A DNA stretch of 64,000 bases, from assembly GCA_035236585.1 (NCBI GenBank), contig CP141127.1:68181495-68245494 (forward strand), in the 5' to 3' direction. Position 1 is the stretch's first letter; the number at the start of each line of letters is the position of its first letter. Shown here piece after piece: positions 1 to 12,489 of the stretch. Below the pieces are notes generated by a model, which saw only the letters and a program-made list of their open reading frames with translations, was not told the DNA's origin and did not search any database. This DNA is from Warburgia ugandensis (Eukaryota; Streptophyta; Magnoliopsida; Canellales; Canellaceae). Both the position numbers and the translations under genes were made by a program.

Positions 1-600
1 ATCTCACTTGTTGTGGCTGCCATACTCTTGTATTCAGCCTACTCTAGCAATTGCAATACAACAATTTACTTCTTTGATTACCAAGAGATGGGAGATGAGC
101 CAAGTAAGATGCTATAATCAGTGGTGCACTGCCTAGTCATGGGACATAGAGCCCAATCAATATCACAATAAGCTTGCAATGATAGAACACTATTTGAAGG
201 AAGAAGAATGCCTTGCCCTTTGTTACCCTTTAGATAATGTAGTAAATGCATGACTACATCCAAATGAGATTGGCATGGATCTTGCAAAAATTGACACAAG
301 AAGTGTAAAGCATAATAGATTGGCCATGTTATGGTAAGATAAAATAGTCTGTCAATGAGCCAAAGATATTGGCTTAGATTAGTACATGGGTGCTTAGAAT
401 CAATTGATAACTTATCTTGCTGTTCCATTGGAAAAGAACTAGGTTTAATTCTCATCATTCCACTCTTAGCCAATATGTCAATTACATACTTTCGCTGACT
501 CAAGGCTCCACCATGGACCACCTCGCTACCTCAATCTCAATGAACTATTTAAGTTTTCTAAGGTCCTTGATACAAAATTTGTCATCAAGATGGTTATTCA
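1..600 (-). mobile_element. Ty1/copia fossil, RT/RNase H end
   Basis: The minus-strand translation of about 78-521 reads like the end of a copia reverse transcriptase running into RNase H. It contains SQRKYVIDILAKSGM, then a YLTITWPIYYALHFLCQF block, HLDVVMHLLHYLKG and the start of an RNase H (LQAYCDIDWA). These match the usual copia order for 'SQRKY.LD.L', 'YLT.TRPDI..AV...SQF' and 'A..R.LRYLKG'. The 3' part of the element runs off the left edge of the window. The right boundary at 600 is the start of a CACTA terminus, and copia RT sequence on the same strand resumes near 58.44 kb. The copy is old and broken at several places. Family level is certain; the copia lineage is not assigned. Confidence 0.88.
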
Positions 601-870
601 CACTACTATAGCAAGTGGCTTTTAAGATGGTTAAAAACTTGTCTTATACTTGGCTGCCTTATAAAATAATGACAAACATAAGATTGGTTTCAAAAACTGT
701 CATATGTTACCCATATAACATAGGACAGTTTTAGAAAACCATTATATTCTCGAACTTTCCTATATTGCATATAATATAAAACCATCCTACATTATTGTAA
801 ATATAAGACAGTTTTTCAAAAACCATACCATATGGTAAGTAAACTTCCTACACAATTTCTATATCTTATG
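601..870. repeat. CACTA left terminus and subterminal palindromic repeats
   Basis: After the CACTACTATAG terminus there is a run of motifs of the type ATAGGACAGTTTT followed by AAAACCAT(C)CTA. Neighbouring copies face each other and form imperfect palindromes of about 25-30 bp (for example near 655-690, 715-745 and 805-830). In En/Spm-type elements, subterminal repeats of this kind are the binding sites of the element's own DNA-binding protein and are needed in cis for excision. That role is inferred from the family; the repeats themselves are visible. Confidence 0.8.
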
Positions 871-3060
871 TTGGTTTCTATTTTTACATTCTTTGTGCAG
901 TCAAAATAATTGAATAGTCACTATCATGAGACAAAAAGAAAACATTCACTTCATTTCTGTAGGCTACAATAATTTTAGAATATGCATTCACTTCCAACAT
1001 TCCACATTGCACTTCTCCATACACACCTCATTGACATAAAGAAAGCACACATAGACTTCAATCAAACGTAAAAAGAAAAGCATATATATAAATGAAGTTC
1101 TATTTAGTATTTCATTGATAAAAACATTTACATTCAATAACATCAGTGATCTACAAATTAAAAGTCAAAAGATATTTAGTCCATTCAATTCTAATGTCAT
1201 TTAGATCTAATTAGGAATAACTCTTACTTCTGAAATCAACCTACAAGATAAGATATATTAAATTAGTTGAGACATATCCAGAGTCATTTAGGAAATTAGA
1301 AAACTACAATAATGATGATCAGTAAATTGTATTACCTTTCTAAACTATGAGATCGTAAGTCCTTCATGGATGATGATTCTCATATAACTTAGAACATAAT
1401 ACCCACACTCCCATTGTCATTAGGACATGACACAACAAAGGCAATAGAAAAGTTCCAAATTTCATGTCTAATTGTAACTTTAGGCTACAAATTATACTAA
1501 AGAATTAGTAAACCTTACCTTGACCCTTTTCTATGAAAATTTTGCAAGGTAGTTTACATCTTTCAACTCATCCCATTTATGCCATGCATTGCACATATAT
1601 AAGTAAAAACCATTAGATATTAATAATAGAATAGTTATTAGGTGTCTAACCACTATAATGAATGAAATAACAAAGACTTATTGATCATTTCAATTAGTAG
1701 GCTTCAAATGCACACTCCATAAGAATTGTACATCCAAGGCTAGCAGCATCTAATGAGACCTATTACGGAATCATTGATATGAAATTTACAAACGTTAACT
1801 TATATAGATATTCACGTTTACTAAATGACATAATTTAACAAGATATATGATAACATACCCTCTATTGTAGGGAACAAATAAGGCTTGCCCCTTGCTACAA
1901 AGCAAGAACCCATCTATAATATCTTCTATTTATTGGTCCATGGGTAAATGCTCCTTTAGTGTAGAGATGATAGTAGGGTCAAGGAATTTGTAAGTGTCCT
2001 TGACCACTAATCTTTACAACTTATTATGAAAAGACCCATAGAAATGTACTATCAAATACTTATCATATCCTATTAACAAGTAATGTCAATTTGATTCTTA
2101 ATAAAGCATTTAGACGACATACCCGTTATAAATGATGATGTGCACCTATTCCAATTGAACAATATTATATATGGCTAAGAGGTCCTCTTTCATGACTAGA
2201 ACCTCAACTATGTCGTCTCCAAGCACACTAACCTCTATACTTATAGGGCTGATTTCCACATCTTCATTGATTAGTCTGTATAGTCCCCTCATGAATGGAG
2301 GCGTGTCTGGTGGAAGCTCCACCTGATCCCTACATTATGGTTGTAATATTCTTGAAATTAGTAATTACTACATATACGAAGAGAGACAGAGATATTCAAA
2401 AATAGACATAAATACCTAGGATGGGGCAATCACTATGTTGTAATTGGATACATATAGTATTTAAAATTTTAGATGAGGCATTAAAATTGTTGATGAACAT
2501 GATGCTATGATACTATATACATAACTTTGATAGCATTGGTTTGATTTACTTCTTTGGCCAACCTACATGATATCCAATTGGATCCCCAATAGTATGAATA
2601 TCTTGTACTTTTATCAAAAGTGATAGGGACCATATGGTTGGAGGCAGTAATAATGCATACATGCTTAGTGTGTGGATGCATCAACCTACCATGCAATGTG
2701 AGATAAAGAATCTCATACAGTCTAGTCACAGCACATAGTTCTTAGCTGTAGCATGCATTAAACCATCTACAAATAAGAAACAACATATACATAAGAATGA
2801 ATGAAGATTACTAAATAATTGAATATTGAAAAGGTAAACATGTCCCTACATACCTCCTTAATTGGGATATCTCCTTCAAAAAGTTGCTTCTCCACCTCTT
2901 CTTTAAAAGAAGGACTACAGTTATTGTGAGACATTGGTTGAGGAATACCTCCTTCGAAGAGTTGCTCCTCCACCTCTCTCTTTCCTTTTCTTCTTCTTCT
3001 CTTGGGTTTTGTTCTAGGTGAGGAAGGATTTTTTTTGGAGTCTTCATGGTTGTGGGGGGG
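871..3060 (-). pseudogene. CACTA second gene region, possible Ulp1-like ORF (decayed)
   Basis: Minus-strand reading gives a basic, Glu/Arg-rich start (MKTPKKILPHLEQNPREEEE) just upstream of a G-tract. Short readable blocks follow, including MVPITFDKSTRYSYYW (about 2.6 kb), LYRLINEDVEISPISIEVSV (about 2.25 kb) and YKFLDPTIISTL with GQALFVPYNRGY (about 2.0-1.86 kb). The last pair resembles the 'F.F.DP..IS' and 'G..F.VPYN.G.HW' segments of plant transposon-encoded Ulp1 (C48 protease)-like proteins, which are common second ORFs in CACTA elements. I could not read the catalytic His/Asp/Cys, and several stops interrupt the frame. A GT...AG intron may follow about 1855. The 871-1500 part holds nothing I can assign. 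Function is tentative. Confidence 0.4.
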
Positions 3061-3077
3061 GGGGGGGGGGGGGGGGT
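3054..3077. repeat. G homopolymer tract (about 20 bp or more)
   Basis: A near-pure run of G lies immediately upstream of the presumed start of the second CACTA gene. On the minus strand it would encode a proline run, which explains a proline-rich reading here. Its length is likely to be unstable or mis-called. Confidence 0.9.
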
Positions 3078-3099
3078 GTTTGGGCGGGGTTTTATATGT

Positions 3100-3254
3100 A
3101 GTAATTGAATATAGGACAATTCATTGAAAACCATCCTATATTTAATGGAATATAGGAAGGTTTTCTCAGAATCGTTTTATATTCATATTAATATAGGATG
3201 GTTTTAAGTAAACTGTCTTATATTCTATTTGATATAGGATGGTTTACAATGAAT
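3100..3254. repeat. Internal CACTA palindromic repeat array, part 1
   Basis: Alternating ATATAGGATGGTTTT and AAAACCATCCTATAT motifs, the same type as at the left terminus. The array is interrupted at 3254 by an LTR insertion and continues after 6081. Bases 3250-3254 (TGAAT) are the target-site duplication of that insertion. Confidence 0.8.
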
Positions 3255-6080
3255 TGTTGTGCATTTTAAGTTAACTTACAAGTGCATGAAACAGTTGTAG
3301 TATTCTCACGCAATGAGGTCGACCCCACGAGGAATCGAACAAATATGATACTAGTGGTCCCTACTTTAAATTACTTAACCTAGCCAAAGATCATGAGATT
3401 TTAAATCTAAACTAATGACAGCAACTAAAAAATGCATGGAATTAGAAACTTTCTAAAATTAAATTTTTTTAAACATAAACATAGAAACTTTCTCAACTAA
3501 CTTATCATGCAAACTAAACTTAAAACAATGATCTAACTAATAAATCAAAGCATATAACTAATCTAACATGAAATGCATTAATAGAACTAGAATTTGAGCA
3601 TGAGAATCTAATCTAAATTAATAAATTTTTATAAGGGAAAACATCTTGAAACCAGGCATGAACCATGGGTTTAAGTGCATGATTTATGGGGTAAGCATAG
3701 ACTAAAATCAATGGACCTCTAACTAAATATCATGCAATCTAATCTAAGAATTAAACACACAACTTAAAAGATTAATTAATTTCCTAAAAATAACTCAGAT
3801 CAGTGGTAAATAATATGAAGAATCAAGCATAAACAAGGTGATATTTCTATGTTGCTAGAAATTCCGGTGCCATGCAGTTCTAATTTCCAAGTAAACGACA
3901 CATAAAAGCATGAATTTTCATGCATTAAAACATTTATTTCAATAGTTTTTTACTAGTGGAAACAAGAACTTCAAGTGATTTAATTGAAACAGCACCAATT
4001 ACATTCAAAATATTGAACACATAAAACATACGCATAATGCTAGAAATTGCATTCAATTCAAGACATGAAACTTGATTCAAATAAATTTTAAAACACCTTC
4101 CAAAACCCCCAAACTGATCTCCTTTGATATGCAAGTGGTTTCCGAGAGAGAAATAAAAAGATAAAAATGGTTGGACTAATGAAGGAACTTAAGGATAGGA
4201 ACACCTAAAACTATGTCTATCTTTATGAAGAAAGAATGGAATGCAAAGAGGGAAATCAAAGACTCAAGTCACTTCTTCTCTTGGATATCACTACCAAGGA
4301 AGAATTAACTTGTTTATTTGAGGAATAAGCAAGGAAATCTTAGAATTTGAAGGCAATTGAATAAGGTAACCAACAAGGGAAACAAGGAACAATCAACAAA
4401 GAAAATAAGGAAGTTCAAGGAAAAAGGACTTTGATATAATATCTAACTCTTTTGGTTGTCACTACCAAAGAGTTATAGCTTTTAAATAAATGGGTTATGA
4501 AACTAAACTCAAAGCTATCAAGCAAGGAAATCAAACTAACAACTAAGCATGGAATGAAAAGAAAACAAGGAAACAATGGATAAGCTAAGAGAAGAAAGGT
4601 CAAGGGGATTTAACCAACCTTTCAAAGGAGACTACCACTCCAATGCTAGGTATGGAACACTTGGAGGAGTAGCAGCTTAGCCTGGAGAGAAAAGAAACAG
4701 CCAAAAGGAGAAGAAAGTTCAAGCAAAAAGCTAACAGAAGAGGGGTAAGGAAGAGGAGATCTCCTCACATTGGAGGAGACGTTCTCTTCTCCCTTCCAAG
4801 AAGTCCTCTCCTTGAAATGTTTTTAGCCTTTTACATTTTAATCTCTAGGTTTTCTAGGGTGTCCTAGGGTTAAGGTATGGTGTAGATGAAAGGTAAAAGG
4901 ATTGGATGGCTAGAATGAAATTGGTTTAAAGAGGAAACAAGGTGATTTGGTGGCTGCCCTTAGTAAGTGAAGGAAGGGGAGGTTCCTATTTTTTGGGAGG
5001 AGGCATCCCCCTTAGAAAAAAGAAAAAATGAAAATCCCTTAAAAAATGGGAATTTTGGTGGAGTGATGAGGTAAGAAAGAGAAGGAGATAATGGAAGAAA
5101 ATAAATTGGTAGGAAAGGATAAGAAAGAAAGATGAGGTGGGGAAATTTGATTGACTAGGTAGTTTCCTAAGATGTTGGGATTGGTTGGGTGGTTTGAATG
5201 GGAATTTAGTAAGGTGGAGGAGCCTTGGAATGTTAAGACTTTTGAATGAAAAGTCAAATTCGGGATGCTATTTGGTGATAAGTTGGAAAGTGATAAAAAG
5301 GTGGAAAAAAATAAAATAAAAACATGAAAAATAGAATGGTCTAATCCTATTGGTCCACATGCCAACTTAACCTAATGAATTTTTCCTTAATTCTCTTCAA
5401 AATATCCCTTAGGATCTCATGCATAATCCTCTTGATTTTTCTCCAATCATGGCCTTCCATTTTGCTTAGCTTATGTGGCTTTGATGGCTAACTTTGAGGG
5501 TTCCATTGGCAAAGCTTCATGGCTGGCTTAGATGGCTATCTTAGAATGGCTTTATGGCTCTATCCCTTGGCTTGAATGACTTGTCTTGAATTCCATTGCT
5601 TGTCACCTTCTCTTATGGCTTGTATGGCTAAGGTGGCTTGAATGATTACCACGTAAATGTGGTGGAAATGCATAGCTTACTTCATGGGCCCACTTTGGCC
5701 ACCTTTAGCTTCTTTAATTGCATCTATTGCTTGCCCTAAAGATGATATTGACCTTGATCTTATGTTGGATTGATGATTTTTAGGCTTTGACTTAATCATT
5801 TGATCTTAATCTTCAATGTTCATCTTAATCGATCTCAACTATCAGATAACCATCTTGTTTCCTATAAAAGGTAAAAACTCTAATTAAATCATAAAAAATA
5901 TGATGATTACATACTTGTCTTGAATTAGCTTTTGGATGTACAAAATCTCAAACTTTTGCTTCATTAGGTCAAAATTGCATGTGTTACGAATTTTGGTCTA
6001 AAAATCCTAATTTAGCCCTATAAGTTATAACACATGGGTAACTGATTGAGTGGTTTTTATGCAAAATTAGACACTTATCA
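3255..6080 (-). mobile_element. Solo LTR, Athila/Tat-type gypsy, family of element C
   Basis: The solo LTR starts TGTTGTGCATTTTAAG and ends GACACTTATCA. A perfect 5-bp duplication, TGAAT, flanks it at 3250-3254 and 6081-6085. Its start and end align with the LTRs at 9319-11947 and 54432-56634 (shared 'AAGTG.A.GAA.C', GAGGTCGA.CCCACGAGGAAT and ATGCAAAATT.GA.ACTTATCA). Read on the minus strand it begins TGATAAGTGTCTAATTTTGC, the usual start of this LTR class. No internal region is attached, so it is probably the product of LTR-LTR recombination. Its interior is AT-rich, with many GA-rich stretches and no gene. It landed in the internal repeat array of the CACTA element. Confidence 0.88.
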
Positions 6081-6860
6081 TGAATTATCCTATATTCTAA
6101 GTTCAAATATTCCCTTTTTAAAAAATCAAAAGTTTTGTACTATATATGGGATCATGTTTTGAGGGAGGCTTTATTTGATCTAGGTGAGGGAGGGTTTTTT
6201 AGGTTTTTTTTTATTGGGGAGGGGGGTGAGGGTTATGTAAAGTAATTGGAATATCAGACTATTATTGAAAACCATCCTATATTCATACAATATAGGACAA
6301 CTTTCTCATAACTTTTTTATATACATTGAATATAGGACGATCTTGAGAAAATTGTCCTATATTTTAATAAATATAGGATGATTTTCAAAAGCCATCTTAG
6401 TTTCATGGTTTTCTAGGATGTTTTAATCAAAATCGTCCTATAGTCTTTATAACATAAGATGATTTTTGCAAAAATCTTATATTTAAAGTTCTATTTATTC
6501 TCGAAGATAAATTCAAAAGCCTCAAATATAGAGGATACTTCATGAAAAATAGTCTTATATTTTTATAATATGAGATGGCTTTTCTCTAACCATCCTATAT
6601 ATTAAGATATATATTATGATATAGGATGATAATTCAAAAATGGTCCTATATTTTCATTAAATCTTTTCACTCAATCTCTCTACCTTAATTTAATTTGAAT
6701 AATATAAGATGATTTTTTATTAAACTGTCTTATACAATTTACTTATATAAGACAGTTAGGAATAACCATTTTATATGTATTAAAATGTAGGGTAGTTTGT
6801 TAGAACCCGTCCTATGTTCTCTACAATAACAAATTTCCATTATTCACTAGATCTTGAAAA
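6081..6860. repeat. Internal CACTA palindromic repeat array, part 2
   Basis: Many copies of ATAGGA(C/T)(G/A)GTTTT-type motifs and their complements lie from about 6240 to 6830, packed in the intergenic space between the two CACTA genes. A short stretch at about 6150-6235 (GATCTAGGTGAGGGAGGGTTTTTT and the G-rich run after it) resembles 3005-3075 at the head of the second gene. This suggests an internal duplication of gene start plus repeats, or a second, older CACTA terminus. Confidence 0.75.
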
Positions 6861-6899
6861 TCTTAGTAACTTGTAAAGGGTAGAGGGGGGCCCTCCCTT

Positions 6900-9313
6900 A
6901 TTTCCCTTATAATCATTTTAGTTTATCCCATAATATACAATCTGACCTGACCCATGCACCCTCTGCACCAGGATCACACACACATAATCTCTCTCATTCT
7001 CCATGATTAGATTGATTGATGGTATTGTTGTAGTGATACAAAGGTAATCAATTGTTATGTCACCTAGCTCATCTCTAATGTAGAAGTCCCTTGGCAACGC
7101 TAATAAAATAGTTGACCATCTCATATCATATTCATATTGTACATAAAATAATTTTTTGATTGAGATTCCAAAATAAACTGATCTTTTTTATAGCCAATCT
7201 TATTGAGGTCAACCATTGTCTATTGAAGGGCATTGGTTTTGATGATATATTTATTGTATTCCACCCAATTGCACTTAAACACAACCACAGTTCTATAAGT
7301 ATAATCCAACTCCCATATCTCACGTATAACCCCTTAATAAATATCATTAGCTTCAATTGAATTGTTGTTCTTTGAACTAGAAAAGAAAGTAGCTTTAATA
7401 ACTAAGCTAATATCACTACCTTGTTGTGCTCTTGACTTATCATGATCTTTCGTGTGAAAGTGATAACCATTGATAGCATATACAATATACTTTATTACTT
7501 TTGGTCTAGATCTCATCATCATCAGCCCAAGGATTTAGTTATACTATTACTTGGAACATCTTGCTGATCTAAAATCTGTGTATAATATTACTTGATTGAG
7601 ATTATTAATGTATACATGCACATGCTATTACAAATTAATTAAGTGAATGAAACATTATTTCATTGTAATCAAACACCTTTTAACAAAGCCAAGTAGTGAA
7701 GGAATGATAATGCTCATCTTGCAGCCACTTTTGTTTCTTTACATCTCTTGGATACCACCCTTTTAAGAAATCCATATGCTCACTACAATGACAAGATGAA
7801 AACTATATATAACATGCATGCAATACATTATTGTTCAACAGATATAGAAAAATGTGAAATAAACCTTAGAGAGAGCATTAATTACTTGTTCAATCTATAA
7901 CTAAATTTCATTGAGATTAATGTTTTGCAAGACATAAAGGTGTGCCTAGTCCTATTCCTTATGATCGACGGTCAATAAATGACAATTGGAGAGAGGTTCA
8001 CCCTTAATTTTGGTCATTAATTAATCCACCTAATTGTTTCTTTCTCAAAATTCTAATAGCATTTGCTCTTAATAAATAATCAATGCAAAACTAGACCCCT
8101 TCTTTGGCAATGTAACATTCGGCAATAAATTTCTCTAAATGATTGTGATTTCGTGTATACCTTTTTAACGCCTACATGTACCTCTCAAATGTGTACATCC
8201 ATCCCAAATAAACCAGTCTGAATAGTCTAACCTCATCAACAAGGTACATAGTTAAGTGTACCATGATATTGAAGAATGATTGTTGGAAGATTTTCTTAAG
8301 CTCGCATAAGGTTGTCACTAGATTCTCTTAGATTTCTTATAATTTCAAAGTATTGATCACCTTCTTGTGCAAAGAACTAAAGTAGTAGAATTTAGTAATA
8401 GATCCTCTAACTTTATCTGTCAGCACTAAATGTATTACTATGGATTGGAGTTGTTACATCAATGCATGGAAATCAATGGACTTCATCCATAATATTTTAA
8501 CTCTTGCTGGAGATATTGTTTTTAAAGCTTGAATGCAACCTTCTTTACAAACCCATTGTCATGAGACCCATTCGAACTGCAAGTCTATCCTTTATTTTTC
8601 TTGGCATGCCCAATAAGGTACTAGTCTAGCTTTTAGAGACATTTTTCCCAATATGTATGACATCAAACACATGTTACATGTGTATGGATTTCTAGTACAC
8701 AAGTTCAAAGAATTTGATTTTTTCTTTCAATAACTTTTCTGGTTGTTGTTATATGTACGCAAAGTTGTCTTCTTCTTCCTCCATGAGACATTAAGGTTCT
8801 CAACCTGTTTCAATACTTGTCATCCAATCAACCATTTGAAGGTGTCATAGTCTCCAGACTATGATTAAATTCCCCTTTCTTAAAATGGTATGGATGGTTT
8901 CTATGCAACTATGTTTTGTGGCCTAAGAATGTCATCTTCCTCTCGTGTTGAAACTGTATAGCTCATGTTTGGTCACTTCAAATAGGACAGGAATTGTATT
9001 CCTTCACTGAGCATCCCACCAAATTATTGTATGTTGGAAACTTGCTTATTGTCCATAGTAGTACAGCCTTAAGTATGAATGTCTCTTTTTTGTATGCATC
9101 ATATGCTTCAACACCTACTTCCCACAATGTCTTAAGATTGCTGATCAATAGATCCAAGTACACATCAATGTCATTCTCAGGCTGCTTGGGACGTGATATT
9201 AACATAATTAACATCATGAACTTCATCTTCATGCACAACAATGGTGAAATGTTGTAACAAACTTTTATAATAGGCCAACAACTATACCTACGTCTCATAG
9301 AATCATGAGGATT
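6900..9313 (-). pseudogene. CACTA transposase (TNPD/TNP2), C-terminal two thirds, interrupted
   Basis: The minus-strand reading starts at 9313 with NPHDSMRRRYSCWP and runs through FMMLIMLISRPKQPENDIDV, YLDLLISNLKTLWEVGVEAY and ILKAVLLWTISKFPTYNNL to SVKEYNSCPI. This is the Transposase_21 (PF02992) signature. At about 8300-8085 the DUF4218 block follows: FFNIMVHLTMYLVDEVRLF, VYLGWMYTFERYM and FIAECYIAKEGV. EHMDFLKGWYPRDVKKQKW and the nearby DEHYHSF follow at about 7800-7680. A DUF4216-like block (GSWIILIELWLC, IKKISLFWNLNQ) lies at about 7360-7130, and the gene ends near 6.9 kb. Several in-frame stops and shifts occur between these blocks, so the gene is dead. The N-terminal third is at 56640-57560, displaced by the insertion of element C. 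Introns may explain some gaps but were not defined. Confidence 0.88.
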
Positions 9314-9318
9314 AATCC

Positions 9319-11947
9319 TAGTGTAACTTTAAAATTACTCACAAGAACATGAATCAATGTAGTAATTTGCACTTGAGTGAGGTCAATTACACGAGGAATG
9401 TCATGAAATTTTCAATTTATTGAATCTTATTTAAATCACTTGTATTTAGCCAAAGAGAGATGAGTTTTGATTAAACTAGAAATTCAAACAACATGGAATG
9501 GGAAACATGCATAAAATTAGAAATATGAACTAAAGGAAACTTTCTAAAAATAAAGATTTTCAATGGAATTAGAACTTTCCTAACTAGCATGCGTTCAATA
9601 AAAGAAACAAATGCTAAACTAGAATGAATGAATCTAAGAAAATTTATTTAAGGAAACTTGCTAAAAATGAAACTTCATAAACTAACACTTTCCTACTCCT
9701 AAATTTTTAAAAAAATAAGATTTTCAAAAAGAGCTAACACCCAATCACCATACGCATGATCCATAGAGTTGTGAACAAGGTTCATGGAGTACAAATATGG
9801 CTAGAATGCATGAACTAAAGCTTGCTAACATGTAATCCAACCAAAATAATAATGAAACTATCTAAAATGCCACATGGGTTTCAAAGGAATTAAGATGTTT
9901 GGAGTACTGAAAATTATGCATGGTTCATGAAAGGTAAAATTTTAGAAATATGGTGCTCATGAAACTTAAATCAAACAGGGCATGGATTGACATGGTGTAT
10001 CTGATTCAAGGCATGAAACATGATCATAAAACCAAAAATTTAATGAACTTCAAGCATGGAAATAATAAAGAAACTTTGCATGAATCATAAACTTTATTTG
10101 ATGGAATTTGGTACAAGAATTGTGTTCATGTACATAGATGAACAAACTTGAAAATTGCACACTTTTCTAATTCCTAGAACTTGATTCAAAACAAAGATTA
10201 AACACACTCCAAAAATATTAAACTAATCTCAAATATCATGCATGTGAAACCCAAAAGAGAAATCAAGAGAGTGAGAGCATAAAGTTGGGGAAGAAAACAA
10301 CAAGAACTAGTTCCAAATCGAAGTGGGAGACAAGGAAAAGATGAATGGGAAACAAAGAGATTCAAATCTTCTATCCTCTAGGCTATCACTACTAGAGAAG
10401 AGATAACTTTGATCTTAAAGAATTAAGCAAGAAAAGTAAGTGACTTGGAAGCAAAGAAAGAGGAAACAAAGAGAGACTATGTGTATGGAAGTAACCAACA
10501 ATAAAATTAACAAACAAACAATGAAAGAAAGGAATTAAAGCAAGGTACCAACCTGAAATTGAAGTGCAATAACCAAAGAAACAAATCAAGGCATAAGTTG
10601 TAGAAGATAAGGAAAGGCAGCCAAGATATTGAAGTTCAATGCCCTAAGAGTATCTCCAAGTTGATGTTCTTGTTTTCAAGGAGTTAGAAGCAACCCCTCT
10701 ACTTCAATTAGGCGTGGACTTTCATGGAGTTATATATATAGAGTTTTTGCTTTCCAATTTGATAAGATCCTATCCTAGGAAGAAATCAGAGAATTAGAAC
10801 TAAAGTTTTAGGTAGGAAAGTAGTTGGTTGATTGGAGATAGAAGATTAGAAGGTAAGGTGAGTTGGCGAGATGGACTTTCTAAATATAAGAAAAGGAAGG
10901 GGAAGGCATTGAATTCCAGCCTAGAATGGGGCATGGAATCCCTTTCCTTAAGGTATATCATATGATGAGATGGAAAGAAAGTGGAAACAAGTAAGAAAGA
11001 TGGAGGACAAAGGTAAGATGGTGAGGTAGTTGAGTGAGGAATGGAACTAAAAAGTGGAGCAGGTAGAGTGGATAGATTTGGGAGGGGGAAGGTGCCACTT
11101 TTCAAGGAAGGTGGCATGGAACTCCTTTCCTTCTAAATATGTGATATGGTGGACAGCAAAGAGAGAGAAAAGAAGGGAAAAAGAGAGGAAAAGATAGGGA
11201 AATTTGGTTTGGTTTTTCTCTTGATTAGTCCACCTATGCATGCATATCTTGTCATGTTGATTATCACCCAAATTCCTTCCTAATTATCCCTTGAAATTTA
11301 TTGTTTAGCATAAGGATAATTTCTTCTAAATGTCCTCTAATTGTGTGACTCCATATGGCATGGCTCTTATGTTGCTTGGTGGCTCACTTTGATGGCTTAT
11401 TGCTTAATGGTTTGAATGACTAAGTCCTTTGGCTTTAAGGCTTTAATGGCTTATCTTACTTAGGTTTTCTTGTTAGACTAGAAAATTTCATATATGGCTC
11501 CAATTCTCAGGCAAAGGTGATGGAAATGCATGACATTTTTTATGGACCATTTTAATCACCTTTTATGCTTCCAATTGCTTCCTTGGACTTTATTTGCTTG
11601 CCTTAAGAGCATCTTAACCTTTGATTTAGTTTTGAAATGATTAAATTTAGGTCTTTGGCCCTCTTTTCTTCATGATCTTCAAATCTTATTTCTCTTGATC
11701 TCAACCGTTGGATCATCTTCTCAACACCTACAAATGAGTAAAAGTCTCAATTAAATCCTAAAAAATAATGAAAATTCACTGCTTACTTTAGATTAGCTTC
11801 TAAACTTGTAAAATATCAAAATATTGGGTTATTAGGTAAGAAATGCATGCATTATGAAATTTCAAAAAAACCCTATAATAATGCCTATAATTTATAATAC
11901 ATGGACAATTAATTGGGTACATTTTATGCAAAATTGAATACTTATCA
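9319..11947 (-). repeat. Element C 3' LTR
   Basis: The left edge (TAGTGTAACTTTAAAATTAC) aligns without gaps to the first 40 bases of the LTR at 54432. The right edge ends AAATTGAATACTTATCA and is followed directly by CACCTCCCAACC, which on the minus strand is the purine-rich tract that precedes a 3' LTR. The interior is A/G-rich with long GGAAA/GAAAG stretches and no gene. Confidence 0.88.
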
Positions 11948-12489
11948 CACCTCCCAACCTACATATAGTCTCAAGTAAAACATGTGAAAAATCATGAAAA
12001 TAAAAATGGTTGTCATTTTCATAGGTACTCATGATTGCATTTAGCATATGCAACAATCCCTTAAAATGCTAGGTTAGCCTTAGTAGATGAGTGTGAGGGT
12101 TTGTGGTGAGCACACTCAAAAAATTCAATAAGGCTAAGGTTCTAAATTTATCTTAAAGAATTTTCATCCATTAACACTTTACTAGCTTTAACAACTTAAT
12201 GAAGATGAACGAAAAATTCCAAAAGTTATCCACACACCGAAGCTATTTTGTTATAGTTATATCTCTGAGTGCAGTGTGTGTACAAACTACATAATCTAGT
12301 ACTTCTAAATAGATATGCTCATACTCCATTGGAATGATGTTTTGATCTCAATTTCTCACTAGTATGCACTAAGAAATAAAGCTCTCAGATAAAAGGGGTC
12401 AAACAAAATTCACTCACTATGTGACCGAATCCAACAATATGATGGTTCACATAATTTCTCTTAAGCACCAATAAGACAAAGGTAGTACG
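11948..12489 (-). other. Element C 3' non-coding region and polypurine tract
   Basis: On the minus strand, GGTTGGGAGGTG abuts the LTR start TGATAAGTATTC, giving the polypurine tract. The remaining roughly 500 bp has no readable ORF. It is cut at 12489 by element A and resumes at 26460. No env-like reading was found in either half. Confidence 0.7.

Noticed and set aside
2811-3134. A proline-rich protein read across the G tract.
   Set aside because: The proline run is just the homopolymer in translation; the part downstream is better seen as the head of the second CACTA gene.
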